Part shown: positions 54,001-62,184 of the stretch, piece after piece
Layout: each line of letters opens with the position of its first letter
Numbering within the stretch: position 1 is the stretch's first letter
Assembly (NCBI GenBank): GCA_040752515.1
Contig: JBFMGQ010000002.1
Span: 156,252-220,251, forward strand
DNA length: 64,000 bases
Origin: Tenuifilum sp040752515
Lineage (GTDB): Bacteria > Bacteroidota > Bacteroidia > Bacteroidales > Tenuifilaceae
Direction: 5' to 3'
The notes under the pieces: generated by a model
Told to the model about the DNA's origin: nothing
The model's database searches: none
What the model saw: only the letters and a program-made list of their open reading frames with translations
Position numbers and translations under genes: made by a program

Positions 54001-54861
54001 TTCAAGCAAAGAACCGCTGTTTCGTTCTCCTTCTTTGTTTCGTCCGATGATTTTTTTGCCACCATATGGGGTTTCGGATAATCCGATGATGTGCAACAAC
54101 TCACTATAAAAATGTTTGTCGAGGCTGTTGCTGTCGTTGGTGAACGGAAGTTTTAAAAGATGTTCAGGCGAAAGCAATTTGAATAAAGCAATCAGCGAGT
54201 TGTCGTCTACTTTGTCAGCGTTGCGAAGTGGTTTTTGATAGTCCTGAATGTTGAAGTAAGTAAACTCAATTTCAGATGTGATGCTATCAATAAACGGCTC
54301 GGCAATATTTTTATAGAAAAAGTCCGTTCTGATGTCTGTCAAACGTCCTGCTTCAAAGTCGTTGAATTGCTTTACAAGGTTTTTATTTTGAGCAAAAAGC
54401 CGGTCGAATAGGGTAGCATCAAAAATGAACCATTCGTAAATATTGGTTGCAATCAGGTATTTAATTTCAATATTCAATTGCGAAATCCGCTCACGTAAAT
54501 AATACAAAACCAATTCTTGAAAAGCCTTAACGTTTATATTGTTTTTGGTGATCATCTCGGTTTTATTGGTTGGCTTTTTTGCTTCAATAATAACACCAAC
54601 AGAATTACTTGCGCTATTTCCATTATGAATAACAAGGTCGTTTCGACCTTTGGTATTGATGAAATGATTGGGGTGATAATAGGTATTCTTTAAAAAGTCG
54701 GAAACCAAATTTTTATGAAATTCTTCGCTTTCCTTGTCATTAATACTATTGAGCAAGGTAATGAGATTTCTCTTGAAACCTTCAATTTCGGTTCTGTTCG
54801 GCTTTACTTTTAAATAGGCTTTGTTTAGTGCCTTTTGTGGTTTCAATTCTTTTAAAATCAT
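51001..54861 (-). CDS. Type IIG restriction-modification enzyme (Eco57I-like)
   Basis: This 1286-residue single-chain enzyme carries both activities. The N-terminal nuclease-like region has D75 and E93-A-K95 (RNDLVIHNG, then GVIIEAKKP), a PD-(D/E)xK pattern. Adenine methyltransferase motif I, DPAVGSGHF, is at 556-564 and motif IV, NPPY, at 839-842 (FDVVIGNPPYMRVQE). The last 350 residues form a TaqI-like target recognition domain (WYKKVTTKESYEYLLAIANS). It would cut unmethylated foreign DNA and protect the host by methylating adenine. No separate S or R subunit is nearby. A hairpin-like unit lies inside the coding region at about 53804-53826 without breaking the frame. Confidence 0.9.
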   Translation of the reverse strand: MILKELKPQKALNKAYLKVKPNRTEIEGFKRNLITLLNSINDKESEEFHKNLVSDFLKNTYYHPNHFINTKGRNDLVIHNGNSASNSVGVIIEAKKPTNKTEMITKNNINVKAFQELVLYYLRERISQLNIEIKYLIATNIYEWFIFDATLFDRLFAQNKNLVKQFNDFEAGRLTDIRTDFFYKNIAEPFIDSITSEIEFTYFNIQDYQKPLRNADKVDDNSLIALFKLLSPEHLLKLPFTNDSNSLDKHFYSELLHIIGLSETPYGGKKIIGRNKEGERNSGSLLENAIIQLDSLDKLSRLEKPNQYVNTKEERLFNVALELTITWINRILFLKLLEAQLITYHNSSRNGGKSDKSYKFLTYDKIKDYDDLNSLFFQVLARKQNERNEDVKTQFANVPYLNSSLFEPTEIEHATLFISQLRNDKTIPIYSQTVLKDTTGKKLSGSLPTLKYLLEFLDAYDFGAEGSSAIQEENKTLINASVLGLIFEKINGYKDGSFFTPGFITMFMCRETIRKAVLQKFNETKKWNCTTLEELYDKIEDRNEANKIVNSIKICDPAVGSGHFLVSALNEMIAVKNDLKILQDREGKRLKEYHVEVVNDELIVTDEDGELFEYNPNNKESQRVQETLFHEKQTIIENCLFGVDINPNSVKICRLRLWIELLKNAYYKNSTELETLPNIDINIKCGNSLVSRFAIDADLKQALKKSKWTIDSYRIAVAVYQNAESKEQKREMERLIADIKSDFRSEIDNPFKKKISAARGKIENIATEINTQKNWGNKVNKQLFKDLEKATANLKKLEAERDDIETNKIFENAFEWRFEFPEVLNEDGDFVGFDVVIGNPPYMRVQEIQASQPAQKIYYESKYQNAKAAYDLANIFFELAVNISSKNSNNAFIFPHKFFNASSSEVFRNYLKQGQYIDKIAHFGANMIFEDADTYTCVAQFSKKPSNGFYFQRFPFKSDFKNLMLDKSKYTFITYEMIEKASTLYGSNQWILFNDKIGFNVFEKIYSNSKLFSDTFEGIFQGLATSKDDLYILECIDEKNFKLKVPISGKEYQLERDLFKPFLMGKDVQRYSYLTTNRYVFLPYEIKNGNPEVVSIEDLKTRFPKTYCYVMDHENIFKARESGKAGKMQHWHAYIYPKNLNKFEQPKLSSMEICANHPNVIFDKGKFYHPTTIYSWYKKVTTKESYEYLLAIANSKLLWWFLKITGDTLQGDARRFKTNYLYPFPLPDKVSEDMENKISEKVKQVMNIKKQNPSADTTDLENQIDQLVYQLYGLTEDEIKIVEGNG

Positions 54862-55007
54862 ATAAATTATATTATTTACTTCACTCAGTAAATTTAGTAT
54901 TTCGGTCGAAACAATTTCAGTATGTTGGAAAAAAATTGCTCATGTTTAGTATTGGCTCTTGTTTAGTAAAAAACTAATTGTGCAATTTGCGGGTTGTTTT
55001 TTTACAC

Positions 55008-55145
55008 TGTCGAAACGTTTTCGGGCTTTGCGTTCGGGCGGGTTTCGGAGCACAAAACTGTCAACTTGCATTGAACTTGAATATAAGCATAAAACTTCAA
55101 GTTAGCACGTCCCCCTGCCTGACGCAAAACCCGTGTTAGCGGTTC
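55008..55145. repeat. attC-like inverted repeat A (degenerate)
   Basis: The left arm around 55015-55040 (CGGGCTTTGCGTTCGGGCGG) matches the reverse complement of the right arm 55115-55135 (CGGGTTTTGCGTCAGGCAGG) at most positions. The right end carries CGTGTTAGCGG; the left end is decayed (CGAAACG). It follows the stop of the 55182-55979 gene. The 320-nt gap 54862-55181 holds only this. Confidence 0.5.
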
Positions 55146-55181
55146 GGGCTTTTTTGTTATCCGTATATTTAATTGTCAAAA

Positions 55182-55979
55182 TCATTCAAGTCTCATTGAT
55201 GTTTTAGATTTGATTTCGTCTGCAATGTCTGGTCTGTTTGGTTTAATCCATTTGTCAAATGTCTTTTGAATAAAAGGCGAAACCCAGTATTGTGAACCTT
55301 CTTCTGGTGTCATTCCCAAGTCAAGATAATCAACATAGTCAGTTGACATCATATAATGGTCATTTAAATAAAAGAGATATGCAAAATGTTGAACAAAAAC
55401 GGCTGTCAAGTCAGCAGAAAAAGTGTCTAATGCTTTGACTCTGTTCAGCAAATAAATTTCATTGTCATTGAGCAACAAGTTGTAATAGTAGTTATAATGT
55501 GTATGGTCGTTACACCTGTCACGAACATTTTTATAAAGTTTGTCCTTTAAGAGCAGGTCTGTAATTGGCTTTAGTTTAACAGAGTCTTTTATGTATTTTG
55601 AAATCACCCGATATTCAGGGATTGTCACTGTCCCTTTTCTCCAATTGTCAATATGCTCAACGATAAAATTGTCAATATTAAAATGGTCGTTTAAATATAG
55701 ATTGGTGTAAATATTTATGATAGTCGAGTCATAGTATTTCCTGAGTAAAGCGTAAGAGTCATTTATTCTTCCTTTTGATAAAATTTCTCTTATTGAATCA
55801 AGGGTTCCCTTTATTGAACCAAATACGTAAGTGTCCAAATTCACTAATGCTTTTGTTCCTTGGCTCATAAATCCCATTGTACTGAGAGCCAAAGAATAAT
55901 AAAAGTCAGCAAATTCTGAAAGTTGTCCGAATACTTTATGGTCTGTATATTCTTTTCCCAATTGTTCTTCTTTGTCCAT
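55182..55979 (-). CDS. Hypothetical cassette protein, 265 residues
   Basis: I do not recognise this family. The protein is soluble and charged, with a mostly helical pattern: EFADFYYSLALSTMGFMSQG, RINDSYALLRKYYDSTIINI, and TAVFVQHFAYLFYLNDHYMM. There is no signal peptide or clear catalytic motif. The C-terminus is basic and short (WIKPNRPDIADEIKSKTS). The gene starts at an ATG at 55979 and lies between an attC-like repeat on its 3' side and a duplicated leader on its 5' side, fitting one cassette. The single strand and isolation from neighbours agree with that. Function unknown; proteins of this kind are often shell genes of mobile arrays. Confidence 0.7.
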   Translation of the reverse strand: MDKEEQLGKEYTDHKVFGQLSEFADFYYSLALSTMGFMSQGTKALVNLDTYVFGSIKGTLDSIREILSKGRINDSYALLRKYYDSTIINIYTNLYLNDHFNIDNFIVEHIDNWRKGTVTIPEYRVISKYIKDSVKLKPITDLLLKDKLYKNVRDRCNDHTHYNYYYNLLLNDNEIYLLNRVKALDTFSADLTAVFVQHFAYLFYLNDHYMMSTDYVDYLDLGMTPEEGSQYWVSPFIQKTFDKWIKPNRPDIADEIKSKTSMRLE

Positions 55980-56069
55980 TGTTTATTTCGTCTTTTAGCC
56001 TGACCGTTAACTCATTTATATTCGTTTCATTGTTTTGCCTAATTCTTTTTTTGTATGTATAGGCGCTAT

Positions 56070-56225
56070 AAAGTAGCGTTCTATTTTAAATGTAAATTTA
56101 CAAAGCCAACCACAAATCATCAATAGTTAAGTAAAAAACTTATTAACAGCTTTGGGGTAACAAGGGATTGGTTATCAATAGTTTTGCTGCAGTTATGTTT
56201 GAGCAATTCCTTTATGAGCGCAGTT
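56070..56225. repeat. Duplicated leader, copy 1
   Basis: A core of 59 nt (56091-56149) is nearly identical to 57272-57329. It starts with the palindrome TGTAAATTTACA and includes CAAAGCCAACCACAAATCAT and AAAAAACTTATTAACAG. Weaker similarity runs to about 56225 (TTTGAGCAATTCC against TTTGAGCAAGTTCC). Each copy starts about 90 nt before a minus-strand gene. The rest of the gap 55980-56324 shows nothing else. Confidence 0.8.
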
Positions 56226-56324
56226 CCTTTCTGGCAGCCTGGAGATGGGTGGCATGGAATTGATGTTTGAGTAAATTTACTATGCCTTAAGTATTAATTT
56301 AGAGCGAGCTTATTTGGTGATAAT

Positions 56325-56460
56325 TATTAACGGTTTACGTATATGGCTTGTGGCGCTTTTCAAAGCACATACTTGTTGGCTTGCACCAAATTTGTTAAAG
56401 AGCACAAAACTTGAATTTACTACTTAACCTGCAATAATTTATACACGCTGTTACCCGCTG
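56325..56460. repeat. attC-like inverted repeat B (degenerate)
   Basis: The left end reads TTAACGGTTTACGTATATGG (56328-56347) and the right end is TTATACACGCTGTTACCCGC (56439-56458). Pairing is limited to the ends (TAAC..GTTA and the TACGTATA/TATACACG part). It follows the stop of the DUF6994-like gene and overlaps its last bases. Call is weaker than for the sites at 59581 and 63232. Confidence 0.4.
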
Positions 56461-57161
56461 GCTTTTTTTATTTGTTTTAATATTCTATCATTTCTTCTAT
56501 TTATCAAGTCAATCGTATGATTTTTATATCGTTTGTTTTCGTCAACTGTCTGTGGTAATGGAGGTCTGCTGAAATTGTCAAATGGTAAAGAAAATTCAAT
56601 TTGTTCTTTTTGGTTGATAAAATCTTGTAAATGAAAGAATTCTATATATCCTTTAAAGTCAACAAACAAGTCAAAAAAGTCTTTATAGTTCATAATGGTT
56701 TTATAAAGTGGACTTTCTTCGTTTTGATAAAAGCGTCTTATACATTCCAATGTCAAATCAAACCTGTCGCAAATTAATCGACTTACTCCACGAGCTTGAT
56801 TTATCGTAAACCCATTTTTATTATGTGCAGGAAAAACTATGTGACCACCAATTGTCCGCACTTTATATTTGAGTTCTTCACGTTCAATTTCTGTTAGCCA
56901 TCCGTCAAATTTATTGCTATATTTTCCGTCAAAATGTGGGCACATTCTGTCGCTTGACAAATTCATTGTTAGATTATTTTTTATAAGCAATCTACCATAA
57001 CTTTCGCCAATAATATCCAAATAAAAAGTTTTTCCATTCGGCAATTCTTTACTCCATAAATACTTGTGGATTTCATATAATTTTTTACTATCCTTATCTG
57101 GGTCGCCACATTTACTGTCTAATCTAAAGTCAAATTTAATATCAATTTCATTAATTGTCAT
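56451..57161 (-). CDS. DUF6994-like hypothetical cassette protein
   Basis: This 236-residue soluble protein resembles the DUF6994 family: KLYEIHKYLWSKELPNGKTF, then GHIVFPAHNKNGFTINQARG and ICDRFDLTLECIRRFYQNEE, with YFDLFVDFKGYIEFFHLQDF-type segment after it. The start is ATG 57161 (MTINEIDIKF); an upstream extension to 57215 reads basic leader sequence. No signal peptide, no catalytic motif known to me. It sits between a duplicated leader and a degenerate attC-like repeat, so it is probably a cassette. The family name is from memory and moderate; function is unknown. Confidence 0.7.
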   Translation of the reverse strand: MTINEIDIKFDFRLDSKCGDPDKDSKKLYEIHKYLWSKELPNGKTFYLDIIGESYGRLLIKNNLTMNLSSDRMCPHFDGKYSNKFDGWLTEIEREELKYKVRTIGGHIVFPAHNKNGFTINQARGVSRLICDRFDLTLECIRRFYQNEESPLYKTIMNYKDFFDLFVDFKGYIEFFHLQDFINQKEQIEFSLPFDNFSRPPLPQTVDENKRYKNHTIDLINRRNDRILKQIKKASG

Positions 57162-57252
57162 GTTTTGCCTCTTTAATTTGCGGTTAATTCGTTTATAGGT
57201 GCTACACTGTATCACATTATTTCCATTTTTAAATGTAGTGGCAATATAATAA

Positions 57253-57395
57253 AGTGGCGTTTTGTTTCAAATGTAAATTTACAAAGCCAACCACAAATCA
57301 TCAATAGAAAGTAAAAAACTTATTAACAGAAAGCGTTTGGATGTAAAATGTTTTGCTTGACTTGTATTTGAGCAAGTTCCTTGTGAGTGTAATTT
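57253..57395. repeat. Duplicated leader, copy 2
   Basis: Core 57272-57329 matches copy 1 except for a few bases (TAGAAAGT against TAGTTAAGT). Downstream similarity continues to about 57395. The gap 57396-57637 also holds TTCCGGG/CCCGGAA (57568-57574 and 57595-57601), which may be near the edge of the decayed transposon. Confidence 0.8.
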
Positions 57396-57637
57396 TCGTT
57401 GTTCGTTGTTCGTTGATAGTTATTCTTGAATTGAAATTGAACGCTGATGACGCAGATTGGCGGATTTACATTGTGAAACACCTTGTAAACCTGTGCAACA
57501 CTGTGATAGCTATTTAGTTGATAGCTGATGGTTGAAATTTTCGAAACACTGTTGTCCGGTAAAAATTTTCCGGGCAGCCTCATTTGAGTAGCCACCCGGA
57601 ATGCCTACTTTTGAGTTTCCAGACTAAAAAGTAAGAC

Positions 57638-58833
57638 ATGGGTAAAAGTATAAATTTTAGCGGGCAGCCAATATTTAATCCGCTGTTATAGCTTGTTGAG
57701 AAGGGTGATGTTCGAAAAGCGGCGAAGCAATATGGTGCCGAGCGGTACGTAAAGAAATTCACCACCTATCACAAGTTGGGAGTAATGCTTTTTGTATCCC
57801 TTGAGGGCTACCATTCGGTTAGGAAAGCCATACTGGGGCTGTCCTAACTGGTTCGCTGGCGCACGTTCGCTGAAGCCAACGGCTGGTGAAACAGTAAGGT
57901 ATTCGGGGATATTTACATGAGCACCTACCGGAAGCACGCCCGGTTTTAGCGGACAGATCCTCTTTCCGATGCTGACATGAAACGCCTGTACATCATGGAC
58001 TCGACCACCCTTTCGCTATTCAAAGCCATACTAGGGTGTGTGGGCCTTAATTCCAGGGAGGGGAAAGGAAAAGGAGGGATTAAGGCTCATACCATCTTCG
58101 AGGCCAGCGAAAACTTACCCTGCCTTATCCTATACAGCGAAACAGTTCGGCACGACCATCTGTTTCTGGAGGAGGGACACACCCTAGTCCCCGGCTCCAT
58201 AATCACCTTTAACAAGGGTTACGTGGACTATGCGCAGTAAGAGGCCTTTACCCGAAAAGGAATCTGGTACCTAACGCGGCTAAAGGTGAATGCTTTCTCC
58301 CAGGCTAGGTTGAAGTATGAAATACCCGATGATGCCGATGCGGGAGTTCTAAAGGACGAGGAGATCGTTTTATACTAAGTGAAAGGCAAGCGAGAAAAGC
58401 ATTGTGCCAGAAGGGTGGCCTACTGGAACAACCTGAACCAGAGGCTGTTAGAGTTTATAACCAATGACTTTGCGCTGCCTGTCGAAAGGATTGCCCTGAT
58501 ATACAAAAAGCGCTGGTAAATAGAGTTGCTGATCAAGCAACTTAAGCAGAACTTCCCGTTGAAGTACTTCTGGGCGACAACGAGAACACCATAGAAATTC
58601 AAATCTGGATGGCCATGCTGGCCAACCCGCTGATAACCCTTGTTAAATAAATGATAAAGCGTAGCTGGGCATTTTCCAATCTAGTTTCAGTAAAATGGTA
58701 GCAATTGATGAACTTCATCAATACTTAAGCTTTTCTTGAAGATCCTGATGGGGGCTGGCGTGAGCTAATTAAAGAGAACAAGCAAAAATATAAGTACTCG
58801 CTATTCCCAGAAATGCAGGGGGCTTACTTTTGA
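57638..58833 (+). pseudogene. Decayed IS4-family transposase
   Basis: The frame from ATG 57638 reads as an IS4-family DDE transposase: MGKSINFSGQPIFNPLL, then KFTTYHKLGVMLFVSLEGYH, LYIMDSTTLSLFKAILGCVG with the first acidic residue, GGIKAHTIFEASENLPCLIL, IITFNKGYVDYAQ, and IALIYKKRW, then IELLIKQLKQNFPLKYF. It is broken by stops at 57689 (TAG), 57845 (TAA), 57887 (TGA), 57947 (TAG), 58238 (TAA), 58376 (TAA) and 58517 (TAA). A 1-base loss near 58567 shifts the frame, after which LGDNENTIEIQIWMAMLANP continues with more stops, ending at 58833. Residues 57977-58240 alone remain open. The element is dead, and its ends were not clearly defined. Confidence 0.9.
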
Positions 58834-58889
58834 AAAGCAAGTAAATCACATCTGATTATGTGATAGTTATGTGCAAATTTATATTAAGT

Positions 58890-59555
58890 TTATAGTTTAC
58901 CAAACAACCTTAATCTTCTGTTATATAATACAATCACGTGTTTATTCTTCCGATTGCACTCATTTATTAATTTATCTTTTATCCAATTAAAATCATCATT
59001 ATCAATACTTTGAATGATTTTAATGCAATTTTCAAAATCACCTAAATTTCTATATATTTCAGCAACTATAATTTTTTGATTCAAATCGGATTGGTCGAGA
59101 AGTGAAATTAATTCGAAACAATTTTCTCTCCACCTGATTTCGTCTTTTTCATCAACAAACTGATCTTGGCCATCTCTTACTCTGTCATTATACAAATACC
59201 AAATTCTTTGACGTATATATAATTCTTCTTGCTTGTTTTTGGCAATTCCAGAATCAAGTGCTTTGAAATAGTCATCTATTCCCAAAGATACTAACCAATC
59301 AGCATTTTCCCATTTTTTTGAATTTTTTTTACCCCCCAATTCATAAGTTCCAATTTCTACTGATTTACTCAACCAAAATATATTATCGCATTTATTGCAT
59401 TTAGTAATTTCTGGAAACTCAGGTAGCATTGAACCAATTCTCTTCCCATCAGAATATAATATTGAATAAAAAGTGTTTCCACTCAATATACTTCCTTTTT
59501 GTAAGAGATTGCCACAATTTGGGCATTTGTAAATGTAAAAAGGTCCTGGTAACAT
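58890..59555 (-). CDS. Zinc-ribbon-like hypothetical cassette protein
   Basis: This 221-residue protein begins with two cysteine pairs, CPNC (residues about 11-14) and CNKC (about 53-56), which look like a small zinc ribbon. The rest is charged and helical, with TPR-like spacing: KALDSGIAKNKQEELYIRQR, WRENCFELISLLDQSDLNQK, IVAEIYRNLGDFENCIKIIQ. No signal peptide. The gene starts at the ATG at 59555 and sits between the dead IS4 element and the next attC-like site, and is a probable cassette. Function unknown; the zinc-binding call is inferred from the CxxC pairs. Confidence 0.75.
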   Translation of the reverse strand: MLPGPFYIYKCPNCGNLLQKGSILSGNTFYSILYSDGKRIGSMLPEFPEITKCNKCDNIFWLSKSVEIGTYELGGKKNSKKWENADWLVSLGIDDYFKALDSGIAKNKQEELYIRQRIWYLYNDRVRDGQDQFVDEKDEIRWRENCFELISLLDQSDLNQKIIVAEIYRNLGDFENCIKIIQSIDNDDFNWIKDKLINECNRKNKHVIVLYNRRLRLFGKL

Positions 59556-59580
59556 AATTGTTTCTTTATTTTAATGGATT

Positions 59581-59711
59581 ATAACGGTCCGCGTGTTTGT
59601 TTTGTTTGGGGGATTGAGACAACTTCGTCGTCCACTCGATATAAAGTTGCCAAAAAGCCTAAAAACTTCAAAATCCGTCATCAGCCCAAATAAAATAAAC
59701 ACGCTGTTAGC
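59581..59711. repeat. attC-like inverted repeat E (well formed)
   Basis: The left arm (59582-59608) reads TAACGGTCCGCGTGTTTGTT then TTGTTTGGG; the reverse complement of the right arm (59682-59711) reads TAACAGCGTGTTTATTTTAT then TTGGGC. They match over about 25 bases with a 3-nt bulge, giving unequal arms as in integron attC sites. The right end is GTTAGC. The spacer is 70 nt. It lies at the 3' end of the hydrolase cassette. Confidence 0.7.
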
Positions 59712-59722
59712 AAACGTGGTTC

Positions 59723-62152
59723 TTATTCCTTGATTATCGTATGGCTCTCCGTTTCATTGATTTTTACAAGGTAAACCCCTTTTGGCAATGAAGATATATT
59801 TACTATTACGCTTTTATCCTTACCTGAAAAGTTTCGAGTCATAACAGGCAACCCCATCTTGTTAAAAACCCTAGCACTTTTGATTGGTTCGGGAGATGTC
59901 CCTTTTATGGAATTTAAATTTGATGTTTCAACTGTTTCGATGATCATTTCACCATACACTGGGTTTGGATAAATTGCATAGAATCCGCAAGACACCTCAA
60001 CCAGTATCTCAGCACGCTTTGTACCACAGGCGTTGGAAGCAGTTGCGTAAACCCAGCCCATACCGCTTTCGTTCCCAGCCCGTACATTGCACTTGTAGCC
60101 ATATGAACCACCAGTTATGCTTAAAGGATAAGTGGCAGACCATTGTATGGATAGGTGTTCACATTCCGTAAATAGTTCAGTTCCTCCACAGGTCATTTCT
60201 CCAATGCCACAAATCGTTGGAAGAGAAGGGGCTCCTACGGTTACTTCCTTACGGTATGATCCGATGGCTATATTACCTAACGAAATGGTAGCCTGTACCC
60301 AACCTTTATCTGAAGTTAGGGAAGAGGACGGGCGAACCGAGCAACTAGAACCTTGAGCATTTTCTAACATAAGATTACCACTACATGACCATGAAATGCC
60401 TAGCAGTTGAGGAATGCCACTTATGGAGTAGTTGGCTGTGGTTTGTGTACAGATGGCATCAGGCCCCACAACCTGATATGAACCAGCCATGGGCTGTTGG
60501 GGTAAGCCGTTAAGCTCACCCATTAGCCATATAGCCATATTGGGGTCAAAGGTGATGTGACCCATGTTATAGCTCTTTGGCCCCCAGTAACTCTGGAATG
60601 GGGTTTCCCCTGTTGCTACCAGGTTTCGTCCACTCAGGTTTTCAGCCAAATCCTGGTTACTGCCGGTAAAAGCGAACGCACTCTTGGTTGGAATAAAGGA
60701 ATGAGACTTGATGGGCGTGCTCCACTCTGTTTTATATACAAAAATGTTATCCCCCAGATTTTTAAGACCAACCATATTTTGGCTTACCTGCTCAAATGTA
60801 TTGTTAATTCCGCCTGGCGAATTATCCAAGCTGTAACTGTTAGGTAAACTAATAGCATATTTACTTGTTGTAGAAGAAAACGGAGAAGGCTTTGTTCCCT
60901 TAAAGATAAGGCAACGATTACCATAGCTAGGAGTGGTATTAATGTATCCCCACCCAATTTCAGTCCAACCCCAGATAAACTTACCCTTGATGCTCATGGT
61001 TGCAGCTCTTGAGCAGGTAGCGGAGCTGCTGGTTCCGTTTAGGCTACCATTCAGCACGGTGACTCTTCTCAGGTTTTGCGGAAACCCAATCGAATTTAAC
61101 GAAGAAACAAAGTTATTCCTGAAACCTGTTGCGCCCATAGGGTTTTCGGAATCGGACAGGTAATGGTGAAGAAGCATCTGCTTGGCAGCAATACAATTTA
61201 ATTTCTCATCTCGACTTGCCTCCGCATCATCGCTAATACTGGCAAAATAATTAACAAAATGCTGCACGCCAATCGGGATATTTGCACCGTTGTGCGGGGA
61301 ATCAAAGGACACCCATAATCTGGTGTTGTGGTTTAACCCGCTCTGCTCCATGTAGGCCAGCGTGTAACGGGTGATGAGGCCACCCATGCTGGGGCCAATA
61401 ACTACCAATTTTTCAGTACTGCCATTGGTAATCAGTTGGCTGTTAATTTCCTGTATTACCTTCACGGCAACCATGGCGTTACGCTCTATGAAGTCACCGC
61501 CACCATCAACAACCTTATTGGCAAACTGGTTAAAGGCTTTTGGTAAATCAAGTATTACTAAATCGTAACCGTTTTGGTAAAGTAAATCTGCAAATTTAAT
61601 ACTCTTGCTATTATTGAGGTAATTAAAAAAGAGAGTGTCATCTTTTCTATCATTACCGGGATCAAACCCATCAACGACTAAAACAGGTTTTCGCAATTTC
61701 CAATCGCTATTCCTGTACAAGTATGTAACCCAGCCAAGACCATTGAAGCCAGTACTTTCATTGTATCCTTTGAATGGTATATCGGCGTATTTTACTTGTT
61801 GCCTTAGTACATTTTGTTTGTATAAACCCCAATTAACCTCTGGTAATGCAACATTTATTGTTGAATTACTAATACTGGCAACACGATTATTATCCGTGAT
61901 AACTATTCTAATTTTCTTTTCGCCTTCCCTTGTGTAGTTTACACTAACCAGTTTTCCTTGTTCAACCGTTCTAAGCCCCAACCTATCATCAAAGTCTATT
62001 TTTATTGAAGGCAATTCCCCTCCTGTGTTTTTTAGTATTAGTTCGGGGGCAAGAATAAAACGGCACTGGGGTTCTACAGTGTTTTTGTCGGAAAGTAACG
62101 ATGCGATGTACACCTCCTTCTCTTTTATACCATTTATGGCAAAATCCTTCAC
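59723..62152 (-). CDS. T9SS-exported alpha/beta-hydrolase, main part of a frameshifted gene
   Basis: This 809-residue frame (GTG at 62152) holds an alpha/beta-hydrolase with nucleophile S255 in GPSMGG, PVLVVDGFDPGN (about 156) and the catalytic-type WVSFDSPHNGANIP. Beta-sandwich domains follow (about 525-700) and a T9SS type A sorting domain (YPNPVYGEMIIETV, then LPKGVYLVKI) at the end. It lacks a signal peptide, but the frame stays open upstream to 62218 (GLITLNANGRATLVKDF), overlapping the 62185-62586 gene that supplies one. Adding one A to the A5 run at 62192-62196 would join the two into a secreted protein of about 940 residues. Probable esterase or lipase. Confidence 0.8.
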   Translation of the reverse strand: MKDFAINGIKEKEVYIASLLSDKNTVEPQCRFILAPELILKNTGGELPSIKIDFDDRLGLRTVEQGKLVSVNYTREGEKKIRIVITDNNRVASISNSTINVALPEVNWGLYKQNVLRQQVKYADIPFKGYNESTGFNGLGWVTYLYRNSDWKLRKPVLVVDGFDPGNDRKDDTLFFNYLNNSKSIKFADLLYQNGYDLVILDLPKAFNQFANKVVDGGGDFIERNAMVAVKVIQEINSQLITNGSTEKLVVIGPSMGGLITRYTLAYMEQSGLNHNTRLWVSFDSPHNGANIPIGVQHFVNYFASISDDAEASRDEKLNCIAAKQMLLHHYLSDSENPMGATGFRNNFVSSLNSIGFPQNLRRVTVLNGSLNGTSSSATCSRAATMSIKGKFIWGWTEIGWGYINTTPSYGNRCLIFKGTKPSPFSSTTSKYAISLPNSYSLDNSPGGINNTFEQVSQNMVGLKNLGDNIFVYKTEWSTPIKSHSFIPTKSAFAFTGSNQDLAENLSGRNLVATGETPFQSYWGPKSYNMGHITFDPNMAIWLMGELNGLPQQPMAGSYQVVGPDAICTQTTANYSISGIPQLLGISWSCSGNLMLENAQGSSCSVRPSSSLTSDKGWVQATISLGNIAIGSYRKEVTVGAPSLPTICGIGEMTCGGTELFTECEHLSIQWSATYPLSITGGSYGYKCNVRAGNESGMGWVYATASNACGTKRAEILVEVSCGFYAIYPNPVYGEMIIETVETSNLNSIKGTSPEPIKSARVFNKMGLPVMTRNFSGKDKSVIVNISSLPKGVYLVKINETESHTIIKE

Positions 62153-62184
62153 TAAAGTAGCTCTGCCATTGGCATTAAGGGTTA

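Noticed and set aside
57977..58240. Separate 87-residue gene
   Set aside because: It is an open fragment of the decayed transposase frame.
57638..58833. Stop-codon readthrough as an explanation for the IS4 frame
   Set aside because: All three stop codons occur, plus a frameshift, which fits decay, not a changed code.
58845..58864. Terminator between the dead IS4 and the zinc-ribbon gene
   Set aside because: ATCACAT/ATGTGAT is only a 7-bp AT-rich stem with no T-run; it could be chance.
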